Shown here: positions 34,832 through 44,743 of the stretch, piece after piece
How the letters are laid out: every line of letters starts with the position of its first letter
Position numbering within the stretch: the first letter of the stretch is position 1
Assembly (NCBI RefSeq): GCF_000427965.1
Contig: NZ_ATZA01000002.1
Location: 1 to 64,000 of the forward strand
Direction: 5' to 3'
Length of the DNA: 64,000 bases
Origin: Olivibacter sitiensis DSM 17696
GTDB taxonomy: Bacteria > Bacteroidota > Bacteroidia > Sphingobacteriales > Sphingobacteriaceae
The notes under the pieces: model-generated
Database searches by the model: none
What the model was told of the DNA's origin: nothing
The model's input: only the letters and a program-made list of their open reading frames with translations
Made by a program: the position numbers and the translations under genes

Positions 34832-35820
34832 AATCGGCAATAAGAAATTACTGGGCGGTAGTCATTCCCATTGCAGTAGTCATCATCGCGCTACTATTTT
34901 TCCTTCGAGCCCAAAAGGCTCAGTCAGAAGACAATTTGCTCATAGGCATGGTGGATGCCACCAACATAGACATCGCTTCGTCCATACCTGGCAGGGTGGA
35001 CTCACTGGCAGTCCACGCCGGCGATACGGTCAAAAAGGGGCAACTTCTAGCTATATTAAGCTCCACGGAAATCAACGCATTGAAAGCACAGGCACAAGCA
35101 GCCATCGTGGCAGCGCAGGGCCAGCTTGAACTGTTGCAGAAAGGTGCCAGTCCCGAACTCATCCAAGCGGCGGGAAACCTGTACCAGATAAGCCAAGAAC
35201 ACTACACCCTGTTCAACACCACCTATGGCCGCATGCAGAACCTATACAATGAAGAGGTGATATCCGGACAGGAACGCGATGTATTCTACTTCAAGAAACA
35301 AGCAGCCGAAAAGGAAATGGAAACGGCACGCCTCAACCTGCAGTTGCTGCAAAATGGAGCGCGTCCCGAATTAATCAAATCGGCCAATGCCATTGTTCAG
35401 CAGGCCGAACAGGCCTATGAGATTACCAAGTCTTTATCGGAAAACAGCAAATTATACGCTCCATCAGACGGCATCATATCTTCATTGGTAGTACACGAAG
35501 GTGAGTTGGCATCCATAGGCTACCCTATTATGAGCGTCGAAAAATGGCAGTCAAAGGTCATCCGCTTCAATGTACGGCAAGATCAGGCAGGTCTCTTGCA
35601 ATTGGGAAAGACAATACCTGTAAAGGTTCCCGGTTGCGACCCCGAGATATTCCAGGCCAAGGTAGTCAGTATTTCGCCTACATTGGAATTTGCCAATTGG
35701 ACGCCTAGCAAGGACAGGGGAAAAGTAGAGCTCCGCACATTCACCATTGAACTGGAACCCGAAGAGCAAAGCAAGGTACAAGGTTTGCGCTCGGGAATGA
35801 CGGCATCTTTGTCCCTGTAA
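34828..35820 (+). CDS. HlyD/EmrA-type periplasmic adaptor protein
   Basis: 330 residues with one N-terminal membrane anchor (AVVIPIAVVIIALLFFL). A biotinyl-lipoyl-like half (IASSIPGRVDSLAVHAGDTVKKGQLLAILSS) is followed by a coiled-coil hairpin (GQLELLQKGASPELIQAAG and a repeat ending QNGARPELIKSAN), the second lipoyl half (LYAPSDGIISSLVVHEGELA) and a beta-barrel domain. It bridges the inner-membrane permeases and the TolC channel. The start overlaps the upstream stop by 4 bp. Confidence 0.93.
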   Translation: MKSAIRNYWAVVIPIAVVIIALLFFLRAQKAQSEDNLLIGMVDATNIDIASSIPGRVDSLAVHAGDTVKKGQLLAILSSTEINALKAQAQAAIVAAQGQLELLQKGASPELIQAAGNLYQISQEHYTLFNTTYGRMQNLYNEEVISGQERDVFYFKKQAAEKEMETARLNLQLLQNGARPELIKSANAIVQQAEQAYEITKSLSENSKLYAPSDGIISSLVVHEGELASIGYPIMSVEKWQSKVIRFNVRQDQAGLLQLGKTIPVKVPGCDPEIFQAKVVSISPTLEFANWTPSKDRGKVELRTFTIELEPEEQSKVQGLRSGMTASLSL

Positions 35821-35844
35821 TGTACAAAAAGTATAAACACCAAG

Positions 35845-37014
35845 ATGGGAATAATCGGGAAAATAACCCTTAGAGAGTGTAAACGGATATGGAAGCTGCC
35901 GGTCTTCTATGTAGTGATGCTTATTCTCCCAGTTGTCGTTTTTTCCTTTTACGGCCTCATCTATAAAGCTGGGGAGACAAAGCAATTGGCCTTTGCCATA
36001 TGGGATGAGGACAACTCTACCATTTCGCGACAGCTCATTTTTCTGCTCCAACAACGCGATGCACTTCACGTACAACAACAGCGGGCACACAATGAACAGG
36101 AAATCAAAGACCTTATGCTACAGAACAAGGTTTATGGCGCCGTACATTTCCCGAAGGATATGGCAGCTCAATTGTACAGTAAGAAATCTGTCACTGTTAC
36201 CATTTACGCCAATGCCACTTACCTGGTACCGTCCAAGATGATCTACAAGGCTGTAGCGGAAGTGATTCTGACAGCCAACGCGGGCGTCAATCTTCAAAAA
36301 CTGACAAAACAAGGCATGCCCGAAGGGCAAGCAATGGCCATTGCCAATCCAATCCAGCTTACTACTTACCAGTTATACAATCCCAATTACGATTATCAAG
36401 AATATCTCGTACCAGGGCTCATTACCGTAGGCATGCAAATGGTGCTTATCATCAGCAGCATGCTTGCCCTCAACTACGAACGCAAAACAGGCAGCTTGCC
36501 CGCGCTGAAGGCATTGGCGCATGGCTCTGCTTCCCATATCATTGCCGGAAAACTTTTGGCACATTTACTTTTTGCATGGGTCAATTTTGTGCTCATTGCC
36601 TTTGTATTGTTTCCCATCTTTCAGATAGGGGTATTTGCGGCAACGGGAAAGTTTTTTGTCCTTTACACCCTATTTGCGCTGGCCTGCTTTGCCGTGGGTT
36701 TCTTCATTTCGGCTTTGCTACGCGATGTTATGCTTGCAGGCGATACCGCATTGTTTTACACTTCGCCCTCATTCGTCTTTAGCGGCTATACATTTCCGCG
36801 CTGGGCCTTGCCTTGGTACGACCAATTCTATGCTCAGATCATGCCATATACCCCCTTTTTAGATGGTTTCATCAGTACCTATTTCATGGAATTGCCCCTG
36901 TACCATGCCGCAGAGGCCATGGGAAAGCTCGCCCTGTTTTGCGTGGTACTTATCCCCACGGCAATCATACTGTTTCAACGTCAACTCAATGCATTAGCCC
37001 ATGAAACAGCGTAG
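35845..37014 (+). CDS. ABC-2-type transporter permease
   Basis: 389 residues with one TM at the N-terminus, a large periplasmic region (residues about 45-180), and five hydrophobic segments in the C-terminal half, ending in YTFPRWALPWYDQFYAQIMPYTPFLDGF, which fits the ABC-2 (YhhJ/YbhR-like) permease family. It should form a heterodimer with the next gene product. Its last 14 bp overlap the next gene. No nucleotide-binding subunit is encoded in the operon. Confidence 0.9.
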   Translation: MGIIGKITLRECKRIWKLPVFYVVMLILPVVVFSFYGLIYKAGETKQLAFAIWDEDNSTISRQLIFLLQQRDALHVQQQRAHNEQEIKDLMLQNKVYGAVHFPKDMAAQLYSKKSVTVTIYANATYLVPSKMIYKAVAEVILTANAGVNLQKLTKQGMPEGQAMAIANPIQLTTYQLYNPNYDYQEYLVPGLITVGMQMVLIISSMLALNYERKTGSLPALKALAHGSASHIIAGKLLAHLLFAWVNFVLIAFVLFPIFQIGVFAATGKFFVLYTLFALACFAVGFFISALLRDVMLAGDTALFYTSPSFVFSGYTFPRWALPWYDQFYAQIMPYTPFLDGFISTYFMELPLYHAAEAMGKLALFCVVLIPTAIILFQRQLNALAHETA

Positions 37015-38203
37015 AAGCACTTTCTTACATGCCTTCCTCAGGGAATGGCGCCAAGTACCCAAGGACCATAGCCTCTTGCTCACCTTGCTTATTGCGCCAT
37101 TGCTGTATGCATTCTTCTATGGCAGTATCTACATCAACAAGGAAGAAGGCGCCGTACCCCTGGCCATAGTGGACGAAGATGGTTCCGCCATATCGAGACA
37201 ACTCGACCAACTGGTCAGTTATTCACCCAGTATAGAAGCCATACATTTCACGGATCTAGGCAGCGCCCAGAAACAATTTGATGAAGGAAAAGTGCAGGGG
37301 ATTTTTTATATCCCCAATGGCATGGAGAAACTTATTTTCAGCAATAAGCAGGCAAATGTGACACTGACGATCAATGCATCTCGTTTCCTACCATCAAGCG
37401 ATATTCTTTCATCCGTGCAGCAGATTGTACTTACCGTAGGTGCTGGTGTACGGTTGCAATACAATGAGAAAAAGAAAGGCTTAGATCAAGTACAGGCTAT
37501 GAAAGAAGCTATGCCCATCAACCTAGATTATAGACCATTATTCAACTCCCGATCCAGTTACGGAGCCTTTCTATTGCCTGGCCTACTAGCTATCATTCTA
37601 CAGCAGACATTATTAATAGGCATAGCCGAAAGCCTTGCCGCGGAGCGAGAGCATAAACGACTGTTTGAGTGGCATCGCGGACAGGTTTCAAGTGGCATTT
37701 GGGGCAAAGGATTGTTTTATTTTTTGCTGTTCGCTTGTTACGCCTTTTTCTTTATAAATGTCAATTTTCGCGTACTGGATCTAACCAACAAAGCCAATGG
37801 GCTACAATTGGCTATATTGTTTGCCTTATTTATCGCAACCATTATCCCGCTGGGACAATTTCTGGGTTCCTTTTTCAAATCGCAGCTGTTATGTCTTCAG
37901 GTGATGGCATTCAGCTCCTATCCCATTTTCCTAATTACTGGATTACCATGGCCTTTCTCCTCACTCCCTTATTATGTCCAATGGTTTTCTAATCTGCTTC
38001 CAACTACACCCTTCATTCGCATATACGTTTCCATGGTCTCTGGCGGTGCGCAATTGGCTCAGATGAGTGGAGACATTCTCCACCTGTCTTTCCTGTTCTT
38101 GTTATACAGCGCATTATGCCATTGGCGCATCGCCTCAATCAACAAGCTTTCAAAACCCAGGTCACAAGATTCCTATACAAATACTTCAACAAACATCAAA
38201 TAA
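37001..38203 (+). CDS. ABC-2-type transporter permease
   Basis: 400 residues with the same plan as its upstream paralogue: an N-terminal TM (LLTLLIAPLLYAFFYGSIYI), a periplasmic domain (VPLAIVDEDGSAISRQL mirrors FAIWDEDNSTISRQL in the neighbour), and C-terminal membrane helices ending near LPTTPFIRIYVSMVSGG. The clear likeness between the two suggests a duplication giving the two halves of the permease. It ends the exporter operon, 21 bp from the convergent NYN gene; no hairpin terminator is seen. Confidence 0.9.
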   Translation: MKQRRSTFLHAFLREWRQVPKDHSLLLTLLIAPLLYAFFYGSIYINKEEGAVPLAIVDEDGSAISRQLDQLVSYSPSIEAIHFTDLGSAQKQFDEGKVQGIFYIPNGMEKLIFSNKQANVTLTINASRFLPSSDILSSVQQIVLTVGAGVRLQYNEKKKGLDQVQAMKEAMPINLDYRPLFNSRSSYGAFLLPGLLAIILQQTLLIGIAESLAAEREHKRLFEWHRGQVSSGIWGKGLFYFLLFACYAFFFINVNFRVLDLTNKANGLQLAILFALFIATIIPLGQFLGSFFKSQLLCLQVMAFSSYPIFLITGLPWPFSSLPYYVQWFSNLLPTTPFIRIYVSMVSGGAQLAQMSGDILHLSFLFLLYSALCHWRIASINKLSKPRSQDSYTNTSTNIK

Positions 38204-38224
38204 AGCCGCGTTACCGCAATACAA

Positions 38225-39073
38225 CTAGTTAATAGATCGCGTTTTTACATCTTTCGCCCTTCTCCTAGTCGCTTTTTGAGGCTCCTTTATCCTTACGTAT
38301 ACATGCTTAATTTTTGTCTTTTCTGTATTTTTCTCTTCCAAGTCAAAATAGGCATCCAGCGATTTGAACAGGGGAGTAAGTTTGGAAAATCCGTATACAC
38401 GGGGGTCAAAATCGGGCTTCCTTTTGCTAATCAATGCTCCGATACCAGCCAAAGGAGCCCATCCGCTCTCATCCGCCACATCGTTAACCGTAACCTTGAG
38501 AAGATTCATGGTCTCTGGATCAATTGGCTCATATAGCTGCGTCGTGTGATCGACCTGCTTTGTTGCGCTTCCTTCGACAAGCGTCGATTTATTGGGCTGT
38601 TTCCCTTTTACTACGGGCTTGGTAGCGGTTTCCTTCGCAAGGATTTCAATATATATGAACTTGTCGCAAGCGGCAATAAAGGGTTTGGGCGTCTTCTTTT
38701 CTCCCACGCCAATTACCAACTTACCCGATTCCCTTAATCGGATGGCAAGACGCGTAAAATCACTGTCACTGGAAACAATGGTAAACCCATCTACTTGATC
38801 GCTATGTAAAATATCCATTGCATCTATAATAAGCGCTGAGTCTGAGGAGTTTTTACCAGTCGTATAACTATATTGCTGTATTGGCGTAATGGCATGGGTG
38901 AGAAGTGGTTCTTTCCAACCCGTCACATGCGATTTTGTCCAGTCGGCGTAAATCCGCTTGATGGAGGGAACACCGTACCGCTTCACCTCATTTAGTATAC
39001 TCTCTACTTTTGTGCTCGACACATTATCGGCATCAATCAATACGGCAATTTTCAAATCTGTCTCCTGTGCCAT
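38225..39073 (-). CDS. NYN-domain (PIN-like RNase) protein with OST-HTH domain
   Basis: 282 residues. The first 155 form a NYN/LabA-type nuclease domain with acidic positions in AVLIDADNVS, DSALIIDAMD and IVSSDSDFTRLA, which would hold a metal ion. After a linker (about 155-190) comes a LOTUS/OST-HTH-like RNA-binding domain (LLKVTVNDVADESGWAPLAGIGALISKRKPDFDPRVYGFSKLTPLFKSL). The C-terminal tail is basic. It is probably an RNA-processing or decay enzyme; the target is unknown. It converges on the exporter operon. Confidence 0.88.
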   Translation of the reverse strand: MAQETDLKIAVLIDADNVSSTKVESILNEVKRYGVPSIKRIYADWTKSHVTGWKEPLLTHAITPIQQYSYTTGKNSSDSALIIDAMDILHSDQVDGFTIVSSDSDFTRLAIRLRESGKLVIGVGEKKTPKPFIAACDKFIYIEILAKETATKPVVKGKQPNKSTLVEGSATKQVDHTTQLYEPIDPETMNLLKVTVNDVADESGWAPLAGIGALISKRKPDFDPRVYGFSKLTPLFKSLDAYFDLEEKNTEKTKIKHVYVRIKEPQKATRRRAKDVKTRSIN

Positions 39074-39174
39074 AAAAATACTATTGATTTACATTGATAT
39101 GATGGAGAAGCTCACAAAAACCATTTTTTTGAAAATAAAACATATAAAAGCAACTGATAGTTCTCCTAAATGTT

Positions 39175-40191
39175 TTATGCCTTTACATCAAAATATCGCT
39201 TTAAGAATACCGCCTTGGAGTCATGATAAGATGTAACAGCTCCTATGACATGCAAAAACTTGATGTAGTACCAAGCTAAATCAATCTGATGTCGCAGAAA
39301 ACCCGAGCGAGCACTATTGGGAAATAGGTGGTGATTGTTATGCCATTCACCGGCGACAATGCCTGGCCAAGCCTGATTGATCGACATATCATTTTCGTTT
39401 AAATCATATCCCTTTTTTCGTTTGTCGACACCTTTACCATGCCCTTCGTAATTAAAGGTCCTTACACCTATTGCCCAAAACGCGGCAGCACCAAATAAGG
39501 TGCAAGCCAGTGCGTGTCCGCCAATAAGATATGCCAAGGCATACCAAACTACCCAATTCAGCATACAGGCTAAAACCGCATGCCAAGGATGGACAATCGA
39601 TCCCCACTTCTGATAGGCAGCATATGTATTTGGGCGGACACCCGTATGTGCCATCAAATTTATCGTGCGACGGTATTCGTCAGAGGTTAAGTTCTTCGAG
39701 ATGGGCTGATGGTTCACATCTGCCAGAAAACAATACAAAAAGCCCGCACTGGCATTATATGGATCTCCTGGCTTGTCAGACTTAGCATGATGCACATGAT
39801 GAGAAATGACGTAGATTTCTTCTGGAATCATGCTGATCGTCAAATTCTGAGTGAATATTCTCCAAAAAGCATTTCTAAATGTATAGGCCCTATGCGTGCA
39901 ATAACGATGATGCCAAATAGTACCGTGCGTTCCCATGATCACCATGCTGTAAACAAAGGCGACAAGAAGCAAACCGATGCTGAAATACTCGAAAATAAAG
40001 AGATAGAGCAAAGGCAGTAACAAAACAACACGCAACCAACTAAAAAACGGCAGCCAGTTTTTGCGTGTGTGAAAGATATTCAAACGCTTAAAAAATTCCT
40101 TGAAAATTTGTTTAGAGGTAGGTTTAACTAGGTTTCCCTCTTGGTCTGACCACCCGTATGATGGTGGATCCAATACTTTATCTAATAGCAT
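39175..40191 (-). CDS. acyl-CoA desaturase-type fatty-acid desaturase
   Basis: 338 residues, a membrane di-iron enzyme. The three histidine boxes are present: HHRYCTHRAY, SHHVHHAKS and EWHNNHHLFP. The spacing of hydrophobic spans between them is that of delta-9-type acyl-CoA or acyl-lipid desaturases. It introduces double bonds to adjust membrane fluidity. A further Asn-rich EGHGKGVD region after the fourth span is typical. It stands alone, with about 100 bp on the 3' side and 65 bp on the 5' side. Confidence 0.93.
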   Translation of the reverse strand: MLLDKVLDPPSYGWSDQEGNLVKPTSKQIFKEFFKRLNIFHTRKNWLPFFSWLRVVLLLPLLYLFIFEYFSIGLLLVAFVYSMVIMGTHGTIWHHRYCTHRAYTFRNAFWRIFTQNLTISMIPEEIYVISHHVHHAKSDKPGDPYNASAGFLYCFLADVNHQPISKNLTSDEYRRTINLMAHTGVRPNTYAAYQKWGSIVHPWHAVLACMLNWVVWYALAYLIGGHALACTLFGAAAFWAIGVRTFNYEGHGKGVDKRKKGYDLNENDMSINQAWPGIVAGEWHNNHHLFPNSARSGFLRHQIDLAWYYIKFLHVIGAVTSYHDSKAVFLKRYFDVKA

Positions 40192-40256
40192 CTTACGGAT
40201 AATTTTCGAAAGATACTCTTAAAAAATGACAATTCCTTGCACTGGCCAATATTAAT

Positions 40257-40862
40257 TCATTGGAACTTGGATTCCAGCTGTCTCCTAATTATCCTTTTCC
40301 AATCAAAATATCCTAATATAGCGACAATAAAAAGTATGGCGGTCAAAACGGCGTACATGGGCAATTCCTTATGAATAAGTAAAGGGATGGCAAAAGCATT
40401 GCTAACATTCAGGAACAACCAATTTTCTATTTTGCGTCGTGCCAAGAGCCACATGCCTGCCCATGCCGTGGCGCTCACCCAAGCATCCCAAAGCGGCACG
40501 GTAGAGTCCGTATGGTACCTAAGTACGCAATACAAGAACGGCGTACCAATACCGACTATGGCGAGTGCAATGGACCACTGCTGCATATCGGAGTAGGCAA
40601 CGGGCACTGCCGGCTCGTGTACCCGTCGATACCAATGGTACCATCCATACACGCTCATAATCAAATAATAGAGATTGAGCAAAATTTCCGCATATAAACC
40701 CGCCTCCCATAACACGAAAAGCGTAATGAGAATACTGATGATACCGCATGGATAAAGCGCTATCTTATTGGCCTTGGCCAAGAATACCTCCAATATGCCA
40801 AAGGTGACACCTATCCACTGTAAAAGAGGAGTTTCCAATAACTGTTGCCAGAAAAGTTTCAT
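40257..40862 (-). CDS. pnuC: PnuC-family nicotinamide riboside transporter
   Basis: 201 residues with about seven membrane segments. PnuC features include GILEVFLAKANKIALYPCGIIS at the N-terminus, LNLYYLIMSVYGWYHW in the middle, and IENWLFLNVSNAFAIPLLIHKELPMYAVL near the end. The family moves nicotinamide riboside or, in relatives (PnuT/PnuX), thiamine or riboflavin by facilitated diffusion. No TPP or FMN riboswitch is visible upstream, which favours NR but does not prove it. Its ATG overlaps the stop of the MG2-like gene as ATGA. Confidence 0.9.
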   Translation of the reverse strand: MKLFWQQLLETPLLQWIGVTFGILEVFLAKANKIALYPCGIISILITLFVLWEAGLYAEILLNLYYLIMSVYGWYHWYRRVHEPAVPVAYSDMQQWSIALAIVGIGTPFLYCVLRYHTDSTVPLWDAWVSATAWAGMWLLARRKIENWLFLNVSNAFAIPLLIHKELPMYAVLTAILFIVAILGYFDWKRIIRRQLESKFQ

Positions 40863-43657
40863 TGCACTGTCAATTTACCGTAAGCTACACCCAACCCGCC
40901 TTGCAGATCGCTCCCTTCTACCACCACGCCATAGCTTCCTTTTCTATCAGAGGTATAAAACGTGACGGTGGCTTTACCAGATTCGTCCGTAATGACCATT
41001 GGTTCCCAATGAATGGTAGCACGTACGTCTTCATATGCTGCTTTACCTTCCACCATTTCGTACCTTGGTCTATAGAACTCCTTGGGCCATACAAAAGGCA
41101 TGGGCCTCACATGGGCCACCCCTGGCGTTTTCTTGAATATGGGCCCATGACCAGACCGGGTAGTAATTTCCAGGTAGGTGGGTGGATCGAGCCCCATGTT
41201 CATCCGTTCCATGGGATCCAGAAACCTATTATGGTAGTTGTTACTATACTTGGAAGAGTGCATCACCTCCACCCCCAACACATCATTGCCGCTGAAGCTT
41301 TTTAAATAATTCTCCATAAAAAGCAATTTCTCATTTGACTGCCCTGTGAACGCCTCAAAGAAAAAATCCAGATCCACGCCATCGAAGATGAGCTTGGTAA
41401 CCCGATTTTGCACCTTAAACACCAATTTGGCATTTTGTCCTTTTCCAATGTACCCAACCGTAAAACTACCCACTTTCTCCTTAATAATCTGCAAGAGATC
41501 CTTATCCCCTTCCTGCACGAGCACCTCCTCGCTCAATACCTGATCTGCCCCACCAGCACCATTGAGATTCTTTGAGTTTTTCACCACCGCATTGGCCGTC
41601 ACCTCCACCTCCCTGAGCTTGATAGCATTGGCGTCATAGCCATTTACTGCGATGGATACATTACGTTGGTATTCCTGCTGCTCACGTATGCGACGTCGCA
41701 TGGTGCTATCCAAACCCACATACCATGCCTTTATGGGATATATTTTAGTTTTGGGTATTTCCGCCGCCTCAATTTCTTTCATCTCCAGCCCTATATTGAA
41801 ACTTTTGTTGCGCCTGTTCCTCGCTTGCACCAAAAAGGCGGCCGTGTCAAATGGGGCAATATCCTGAAAGCGGAAATGTCCTTTATTGTCCGTTAACGTA
41901 TCGGCATAGAATAGCTGCTCGCCCGTTGCCAATAGGAGAACATTGGATTGCTCTACAGCCTTTCCAAATGCGTTCTTCACCGTGCCTTCGATACTAAATA
42001 TAGGCTCTGGATCGTACTGAATTGCTTGTTTCAACAACGGCGTATCGTACCTTACCCATCCCTGTGTCAATAGCAAACAATCCATGGCGCGAGCCGCGCC
42101 TTCCTGTCCCGAGTAGTAAAAACCTGGTTCTTCTACATAGCCTCTCAAATCGGAACCGAGATAGTGGTAATTCCAAATGTTCTGCTTGTACTCATCGAGC
42201 GTGTATTGGCCATCATCGGTCACGGCCAAGGAAAAACTGCCACGCACGGGCTCTCCCAAGGTATCGGTCACTTTGATTTCCAGCGCCACGCTGTCCTTGG
42301 TGCTGTAGTGTTCTTTATCGGGCGACAGGGCAATGGACAGGGCCCGTTTTCTCAAGCGATTGTATACTAACCTTTCGGACAGGATAGCTCCTTCCGGTGT
42401 CCGTACACTGAAACGCACGATACCCTCTGGGAAATAATGCCTTGGAAGCCGAATATAATGCTGTTTGGTATCTGTCTTCAGCAGGGCACCATAGCACATG
42501 ATCCCCCCAATCTGTCCAATCAGCATCAATCTGTCTACCCTTCCCATTTTCTCGGATGGCCATACGTATTCAATGGATAGGAGAATCTCATCTTGGTTTC
42601 CTTCATCATCGTGGTGCAGTACCACGCCATGGCTTTCCATCTTGGGCAGCTCATAGGACCTTTCGCTTCCGTCAGGAAACGTCACTTTTGCTCGATATTC
42701 CCCCACGGGCAAAGTGGGAAAGTCTACTTTCCCCATTCCCTTATGTAAGGTGGCAAAGTGAGCCACTTGCTTACCTTCTGCATCCAAGATTTCACCTTTC
42801 ACCTGTACCCCCTTGCCAAATCCATCGATAGCCTTGACACCCAGCACCGTAGGCATATCCGTCACCCAGTGGCCACCTTCGGGCAAAAACTGTACATCGT
42901 ATCGCTGCGGTACCAATTGCGCCCAAGGAAAGCGGGCCAGTTTGTCGCGTTCTGTTTCCAATACAAGATTTAGGTTGGCCATATCCACCTTCTCGGGCAT
43001 AGTGAGAGAGAAATCCATTTGACCACTGCCGCTTGGCAAAGCTTTGCTTTGAGCCACGATCTTTTCATTGCCGCTTACCAGCTTTAGACTCACCGCGTCG
43101 CGTCCCAACTTCTTATCACCCAAGGGATATAAGGCAAGGGAAAGATCGATCTGTTTATTAGCCTTACTATTTGCTACCTTAATGGGCGCGCTTTTTACCC
43201 CCCACTGCTGCTCATAATCTCCCACCACATCCAAATAGCGCATGAAATAATGTTCTTCCCCAAAATTCTTCATCCAGTGGGTATAAGCCCTAAGTAGGAG
43301 TCTGCCGGGCTTCACCTTATCCACATCCAGTACAAATTCCCCATAACTGCTTCCCGCAAACGAATGTATCCTAGATCGCTGTATCAAAGCACCTGTGGCG
43401 TCAAAAAGTTCTACGTAAACTATGCCGCTCAAAGCTGATATCCCGCCCGTTTCGCCGTCCATCGCATAAGCCTTGTACCATATCGTATCCCCCGATATAT
43501 ATTGTTCCTTATCTGTATGAACGTAGACTTTTTCACGCGGCATCTTAGCCCTAAGGCTATCTAAGTCATCTTGCACTTCCAAGATCGCTTCTCTCTGGGC
43601 ATAGACAACGGTATGAACCGACAGAAAGAAGCAGCAGAAAATCAAGTAGTATCTCAT
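40859..43657 (-). CDS. secreted MG2/plug-like large protein
   Basis: 932 residues with a signal peptide (FCCFFLSVHTVVYAQ). An N-terminal macroglobulin-like MG2 domain (KVYVHTDKEQYISGDTIWYKAYAMD) is followed by several Ig-like domains (e.g. LSIALSPDKEHYSTKDSVALEIKV), a carboxypeptidase-D-like insert (FSIEGTVKNAFGKAVEQSNVLL), and a stretch resembling the TonB-receptor plug (LLQIIKEKVGSFTVG...LIFDGVDLDFF). There is no barrel. It ends in another Ig-like domain. Proteins of this plan are common in Bacteroidota; their role is unsettled. It is translationally coupled to pnuC by a 4-bp overlap. Confidence 0.75.
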   Translation of the reverse strand: MRYYLIFCCFFLSVHTVVYAQREAILEVQDDLDSLRAKMPREKVYVHTDKEQYISGDTIWYKAYAMDGETGGISALSGIVYVELFDATGALIQRSRIHSFAGSSYGEFVLDVDKVKPGRLLLRAYTHWMKNFGEEHYFMRYLDVVGDYEQQWGVKSAPIKVANSKANKQIDLSLALYPLGDKKLGRDAVSLKLVSGNEKIVAQSKALPSGSGQMDFSLTMPEKVDMANLNLVLETERDKLARFPWAQLVPQRYDVQFLPEGGHWVTDMPTVLGVKAIDGFGKGVQVKGEILDAEGKQVAHFATLHKGMGKVDFPTLPVGEYRAKVTFPDGSERSYELPKMESHGVVLHHDDEGNQDEILLSIEYVWPSEKMGRVDRLMLIGQIGGIMCYGALLKTDTKQHYIRLPRHYFPEGIVRFSVRTPEGAILSERLVYNRLRKRALSIALSPDKEHYSTKDSVALEIKVTDTLGEPVRGSFSLAVTDDGQYTLDEYKQNIWNYHYLGSDLRGYVEEPGFYYSGQEGAARAMDCLLLTQGWVRYDTPLLKQAIQYDPEPIFSIEGTVKNAFGKAVEQSNVLLLATGEQLFYADTLTDNKGHFRFQDIAPFDTAAFLVQARNRRNKSFNIGLEMKEIEAAEIPKTKIYPIKAWYVGLDSTMRRRIREQQEYQRNVSIAVNGYDANAIKLREVEVTANAVVKNSKNLNGAGGADQVLSEEVLVQEGDKDLLQIIKEKVGSFTVGYIGKGQNAKLVFKVQNRVTKLIFDGVDLDFFFEAFTGQSNEKLLFMENYLKSFSGNDVLGVEVMHSSKYSNNYHNRFLDPMERMNMGLDPPTYLEITTRSGHGPIFKKTPGVAHVRPMPFVWPKEFYRPRYEMVEGKAAYEDVRATIHWEPMVITDESGKATVTFYTSDRKGSYGVVVEGSDLQGGLGVAYGKLTVQ

Positions 43658-43852
43658 AAATTGGTCGTCTCAATCGTTCACCGTTGCCTTATAGCGCACT
43701 GAATAAATAACAAAACAAGACGAATTTAAGTTTTTTGTTGCATTTCTGCCAGTTCCAGAGTATGAAAATCCACACTTCATAAATCCCTGATTTCAACTAG
43801 TCATTCTATCCGAAACTGTTTTTATCTTTGACTTTGAATAATTCATAACGCC

Positions 43853-44704
43853 ATGAGATACCTCATTTTTATACTTCTCACTATAGCCTCAACCTGTATG
43901 AACGCAATAGCACAAGAAGATGAATACGTAGGTTCCTATAATGGATCTAGACCTGAACTAGCCTTTCAACTATATATTTTGCCAGAGCAGGATTTTGTGG
44001 TTATGATGAGCTATGGTGCTGTAGACAGAATTGTGATAGGGAAATGGGAAAAGCAAGGAGATGGGATTTTCCTGAAGGAAGAACAAGCGCCGCAACCGCC
44101 TTTTTTAGTTTATCAAGCCAAAGGCGATGGACCCGAAAAGGTGTTTTCTTTTCATAACTTCGACCAAAATACTACTACTGCATTCCGCCTATTGGAAAAG
44201 TTCAATGCAGATAGCTTGGTTTACATTCATCTGCCAGATGAGACAAGGTTCAGCCGTAGCAATATTTTAAATGTGCCCGAAAACAGCACGACGACATTTT
44301 TCATCAGCCGAAATTTGACGGAAGACGATTGTGAAGTGTATGAGTTTGAACTAGACAAAGGATATGAGAGCGTGTCGCTGTATTATAATTATGGGTTGGA
44401 CGAACCTCCCTTTGAAGCCAATGCCATACTGAAAGACCACAAACTCTATCTCACCGATTCCTTTGGCGACGCGAATCCCTTGGGCAGTAAAAATCCCCTT
44501 CCGGAAGACTACAAAGATTTGGTGGCGGAGGCAAAAGCATATACGGCTATTCCGGATAGCTTTAGTGACGAACAGTCTGATGTAAAAGTTACGTACTATC
44601 TGCTAAAACCAAAAAACAGCTTTAAAAGCGCCTTACACCTGGATGCGAACAGGGCTTACTTTCGTTCTCAGGACGACACCTATCCGCCTTCTTCTCAAGA
44701 GTAA
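43853..44704 (+). CDS. secreted protein of unknown function
   Basis: 283 residues with a signal peptide (IFILLTIASTCMNAIAQ). I recognise no family. The body is acidic and beta-rich, begins DEYVGSYNGSRPELAFQLYI and contains an apparent repeat of 'expected-value' type strands; two Cys are absent apart from one at DDCEVY, so no disulfide pair is evident. It is divergent from the MG2-like gene (195 bp between) and convergent with sbcC (39 bp). A single-gene transcript is likely. Confidence 0.7.
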   Translation: MRYLIFILLTIASTCMNAIAQEDEYVGSYNGSRPELAFQLYILPEQDFVVMMSYGAVDRIVIGKWEKQGDGIFLKEEQAPQPPFLVYQAKGDGPEKVFSFHNFDQNTTTAFRLLEKFNADSLVYIHLPDETRFSRSNILNVPENSTTTFFISRNLTEDDCEVYEFELDKGYESVSLYYNYGLDEPPFEANAILKDHKLYLTDSFGDANPLGSKNPLPEDYKDLVAEAKAYTAIPDSFSDEQSDVKVTYYLLKPKNSFKSALHLDANRAYFRSQDDTYPPSSQE

Positions 44705-44743
44705 GGAAAACGAAATAACATAGAGTACATTCCATTTCAATAT

